The notes under the pieces: model-generated
Seen by the model: the letters and a program-made list of their open reading frames with translations, nothing else
What the model was told of the DNA's origin: nothing
The model's database searches: none
NCBI GenBank assembly: GCA_018826405.1
Contig: JAHJZL010000041.1
Location: 1-16,013 of the forward strand
Source of the DNA: Patescibacteria group bacterium
GTDB lineage: Bacteria > Patescibacteriota > Minisyncoccia > Phycocordibacterales > Phycocordibacteraceae
Length of the DNA: 16,013 bases
Direction of reading: 5' to 3'
Translations under genes and position numbers: made by a program
In this document: one piece after another, positions 15,660 through 16,013 of the stretch
Layout: the number at the start of each line of letters is the position of its first letter
How positions within the stretch are numbered: the first letter of the stretch is position 1

Positions 15660-16013
15660 CTATACGGTAGGGGCCCTGATTAGCTTGTAGTTCGGTGGCT
15701 CGGAAACGTCAAAGACATAGTACAGATCTTCTGGATTCTCAACCCTTAAATCCATACTCAGCAAATCCTGATTGTCAGGTGGTTGTCTGAAACGTGAGGT
15801 ATAGATGTAGCGACGAAGACCAGCTTCGTGGGAGATCTTCGGAGAAGAAGCACCTGACTCCCATTGAGTCATTTCAGTTTTCGTAACTCCAAAAAGCGAG
15901 CCGAACTCCTTCTTGGAGAGATCTAGGTGAGCTCTCAGAAATGACAGCTCATTGGGAAGCAAGCGTCTGCGTTGTTGCACGATGCTGTCTGCGATCTGCT
16001 GCTGAAGTGCATA
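15660..16013 (-). CDS. XRE-type DNA-binding protein, MqsA/YgiT-like (5' end outside window)
   Basis: The 117 visible residues are the C-terminal part of a longer protein; the frame stays open to the window edge, so the GTG at 15980 is probably not the start. A helix-turn-helix lies in RLLPNELSFLRAHLDLSKKE and the following FGSLFGVTKTEMTQWESG, the pattern of XRE-family proteins (LR..L.LS...F..LFGV....T.WE.G). The preceding ALQQQIADSI and the LLPNELSFLR entry to the domain resemble MqsA/YgiT-type antitoxin-like regulators, in which an N-terminal CxxC zinc domain precedes the HTH; that part would lie beyond 16013. The last 60 residues (acidic, Tyr/Pro-rich) are not recognised. It could be an antitoxin, but no toxin gene is in view. 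It converges on rpoC and shares its terminator. Confidence 0.75.
   Translation of the reverse strand, partial: YALQQQIADSIVQQRRRLLPNELSFLRAHLDLSKKEFGSLFGVTKTEMTQWESGASSPKISHEAGLRRYIYTSRFRQPPDNQDLLSMDLRVENPEDLYYVFDVSEPPNYKLIRAPTV

Noticed and set aside
1..16013. CRISPR arrays, tRNA or rRNA genes, insertion sequences
   Set aside because: No regularly spaced repeats, no cloverleaf or rRNA-like sequence and no transposase-like frame were seen on either strand.

Overview
The window is a 16 kb stretch of bacterial chromosome made mostly of core genes. It carries a half-length SMC-like ATPase, a glutamate dehydrogenase, an RNase II/R-family exoribonuclease, ribosomal protein S16, a KhpA-type KH protein, TrmD and the two large RNA polymerase subunits (rpoB, rpoC). 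The proteins are compact (RpoB 1057 aa, RNase R-like 654 aa, TrmD 218 aa, SMC 737 aa). The usual partners rimM, rplS and rplJ-rplL are absent from their usual places, and most genes have no Shine-Dalgarno sequence. I infer a Patescibacteria/CPR (Parcubacteria-like) genome. This rests on gene style and not on a marker search.

Layout. 1-163: an intrinsic terminator of an upstream gene, then a -10 element placed so that the smc transcript would start at or next to its ATG. 164-3687 (+): smc-like gene, then gdhA. 3688-3720: a bidirectional terminator shared with the convergent gene. 3721-5685 (-): RNase R/II. 5686-5791: divergent intergenic region with a good promoter for rpsP. 5792-7326 (+): rpsP, khpA, trmD, with a strong intrinsic terminator only 6 nt before the trmD start. 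7374-8446 (+): two genes of GC-rich, foreign-looking composition (a possible winged-helix protein and a six-TM membrane protein), each with a purine-rich ribosome-binding site and its own terminator; the second has a consensus promoter that carries a palindrome. 8515-8688: rpoBC promoter and a leader with two hairpins. 8689-15592 (+): rpoB and rpoC, then a bidirectional terminator. 15660-16013 (-): the C-terminal part of an XRE-type DNA-binding protein that runs off the edge.

How it fits together. The core genes serve chromosome organisation, nitrogen metabolism, RNA turnover, ribosome and tRNA maturation, and transcription. The 1.1 kb module between trmD and rpoB looks like a later arrival: it differs from its neighbours in base composition, codon use and mode of translation initiation. 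It could be a regulator plus a controlled membrane protein, though neither product has a function I recognise. The points most worth a second look are the hingeless SMC, the missing catalytic Asp in TrmD, the terminator in front of trmD, the operator-like palindrome at 7752-7775, the split between SD-less core genes and SD-bearing accessory genes, and the substitutions in the rifampicin site of RpoB.
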